Made by a program: the position numbers and the translations under genes. Shown here piece by piece: positions 5,484 to 6,115 of a stretch of 6,115 nucleotides of DNA (position 1 is its first letter; every line of letters begins with the position of its first letter). The notes below the pieces were generated by a model, which did not search any database, was not told the origin of the DNA, and saw nothing but the letters and a program-made list of their open reading frames with translations. This stretch comes from Desulfobacterales bacterium (GTDB lineage: Bacteria; Desulfobacterota; Desulfobacteria; Desulfobacterales; RPRI01). The stretch spans positions 1 through 6,115 of the forward strand of contig JAGVOC010000183.1 of the NCBI GenBank assembly GCA_020052975.1, written 5' to 3'.

Positions 5484-5516
5484 GGCGTTCACGAGCTTCT
5501 ATGGGCTCTGAACGCC
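5484..5516 (+). promoter_or_regulatory. Stable hairpin in the leader of the acidic-protein gene
   Basis: GGCGTTCA (5484-5491) pairs with TGAACGCC (5509-5516). After a one-base bulge the stem continues GAGC (5493-5496) with GCTC (5505-5508), leaving an 8-nt loop. No T-run follows, so it is not a standard terminator. It ends 27 nt before the ATG at 5544, leaving the ribosome binding site just outside the stem. Possible roles are protection or processing of the mRNA between the two genes, or a protein-binding leader structure. Confidence 0.6.
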
Positions 5517-5543
5517 CTATCTATATAGGAAAGGAGAATTTCA

Positions 5544-5759
5544 ATGGACGATTTTGAAGATGATTATGATGGCGGAGATGACTTCACGGACGAGGCACCA
5601 GCCGACGAGGAACCCGTAGAGATAGAAATTGAAGCGACTGAATTAAAAGAGTGTGGCGGTCTTGGCTGGGAAGAGATTGCCATTTTTTGTGCTTTGTCAG
5701 AACAGATTGCTGATGAAGAGCGCGAAATGAAGAAGGATGAAGATGAGGAAAATATATAA
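5544..5759 (+). CDS. Small highly acidic protein
   Basis: This 71-aa protein lies behind a strong AGGAAAGGAGA site. By count it has 30 Asp/Glu and only 4 Lys/Arg. The first 30 residues are nearly all acidic or small (DDFEDDYDGGDD). The part LGWEEIAIFCALSEQIADEERE (40-61) looks like an amphipathic helix. From memory, short acidic proteins with a W-E-(D/E)-IAI-ALSE-IA-EE core occur in mobile elements of Desulfobacterota, which supports it being real. The function is unknown. Extreme acidity next to an ArdC-type gene invites comparison with DNA-mimic antirestriction proteins such as ArdA or Ocr, but there is no sequence similarity that I can see. It is separated from ardC by 130 nt containing a hairpin. 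Confidence 0.75.
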   Translation: MDDFEDDYDGGDDFTDEAPADEEPVEIEIEATELKECGGLGWEEIAIFCALSEQIADEEREMKKDEDEENI

Positions 5760-5962
5760 TTTACGAAAAAGACCGTTCAGACCGTCCACATCGTCCAACC
5801 TCTTGTATTCACAGCATGGAATTCTGGACAGCCTGCTCGGATATGGACGCTCATTTACAGCAAAACGGTATCGAAAAGATAGACACCCTGGGAACTGGCA
5901 GATAATGACGGCACGGCTACCTGAAAAGTTTTTTACCTATTCCTTTCACACTCTCATAATTA
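5760..5962. other. Convergent intergenic region, possible coding remnant
   Basis: No supported gene lies here. The best-looking frame on the plus strand runs to a TAA at 5903-5905 and contains MEFWTACSDMDAHLQQNG and IDTLGTGR, with an ATG at 5816. It has protein-like composition but only 29 codons from that ATG and no ribosome binding site, so it could be the remnant of a small gene. A second frame (5737-5973) is rich in Arg, Ser and Pro and looks like a shadow. A T6 run at 5929-5934 has no convincing stem before it. The genes on both sides converge here, yet no strong terminator is visible. Confidence 0.35.
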
Positions 5963-6115
5963 TCAGCGTTTGATAATACTATAGCCAGGCTCCATTTTAT
6001 AACTGTTGTCAGGCTTAACCATTTTAGAATTACAAAAGTTAATCTCATCTATCAGGGCTTTTTTTTGCCCTTCTTCTTCATCCCACTCTTTTATTGCCTC
6101 TTCATCAATTTTATC
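5963..6115 (-). CDS. Unrecognised protein, C-terminal 50 residues (partial)
   Basis: An open minus-strand frame enters from the right edge and ends with TGA at 5963-5965. The visible C terminus is highly charged (DKIDEEAIKEWDEEEGQKKA, then LIDEINFCNSKMV), probably helical, and ends NSYKMEPGYSIIKR. It has protein-like composition and no competing frame on the plus strand. It converges on the acidic-protein gene. I do not recognise the family. The start and most of the protein lie outside the window. Confidence 0.6.
   Translation of the reverse strand, partial: DKIDEEAIKEWDEEEGQKKALIDEINFCNSKMVKPDNSYKMEPGYSIIKR

Noticed and set aside
494..5961. 14-bp match ACACTCTCATAATT at 494-507 and 5948-5961
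   Set aside because: One AT-rich 14-mer pair in 6 kb is close to chance expectation, and the second copy has no att-like context.

Overview
The window looks like the junction between a bacterial chromosome and an integrated mobile island. The host is probably a Desulfobacterota (former Deltaproteobacteria) species, perhaps Syntrophales- or Desulfobacterales-like. That assignment rests on a palindromic intergenic repeat and several small proteins that I recognise from memory, not on a search.

Bases 1-325 read as chromosome. They hold the first 39 codons of an EamA-type transporter on the minus strand, a ~121-nt palindromic repeat (150-270), and a rho-independent terminator (281-316) placed to end a minus-strand tRNA. 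The last 46 nt of a tRNA-Asp(GTC) gene follow at 325-370, from the anticodon loop to CCA. The 5' half is absent. This is the pattern left when a tyrosine-recombinase element integrates into a tRNA gene, so the island should lie to the right and an intact tRNA-Asp should stand at its far end, outside the window. Three copies of an 11-bp repeat (419-461) just inside the boundary fit integrase arm-type sites.

Island cargo begins after an AT-rich gap. On the plus strand are a small membrane-anchored protein of unknown function (824-1324) and a secreted trypsin-like protease fused to seven TPR units (1394-2794). A gene-poor stretch follows. Next, on the minus strand, comes an uncharacterised 199-aa gene (3346-3945) whose two ends carry integron-cassette-like heptamers. 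Beside it lies a truncated exported staphylococcal-nuclease-like gene (4057-4170).

The right third is a plus-strand mobile-element module: a leader with two strong stem-loops, a 63-aa zinc-ribbon-like protein (4393-4584), an ArdC-type antirestriction/metallopeptidase protein (4607-5413), a conserved hairpin, and a very acidic 71-aa protein (5544-5759). ArdC-type proteins are associated with protecting incoming single-stranded DNA, so a conjugative element is a reasonable inference. The window ends inside an unrecognised minus-strand gene (5963-6115). No integrase, relaxase, rRNA or CRISPR array is visible.
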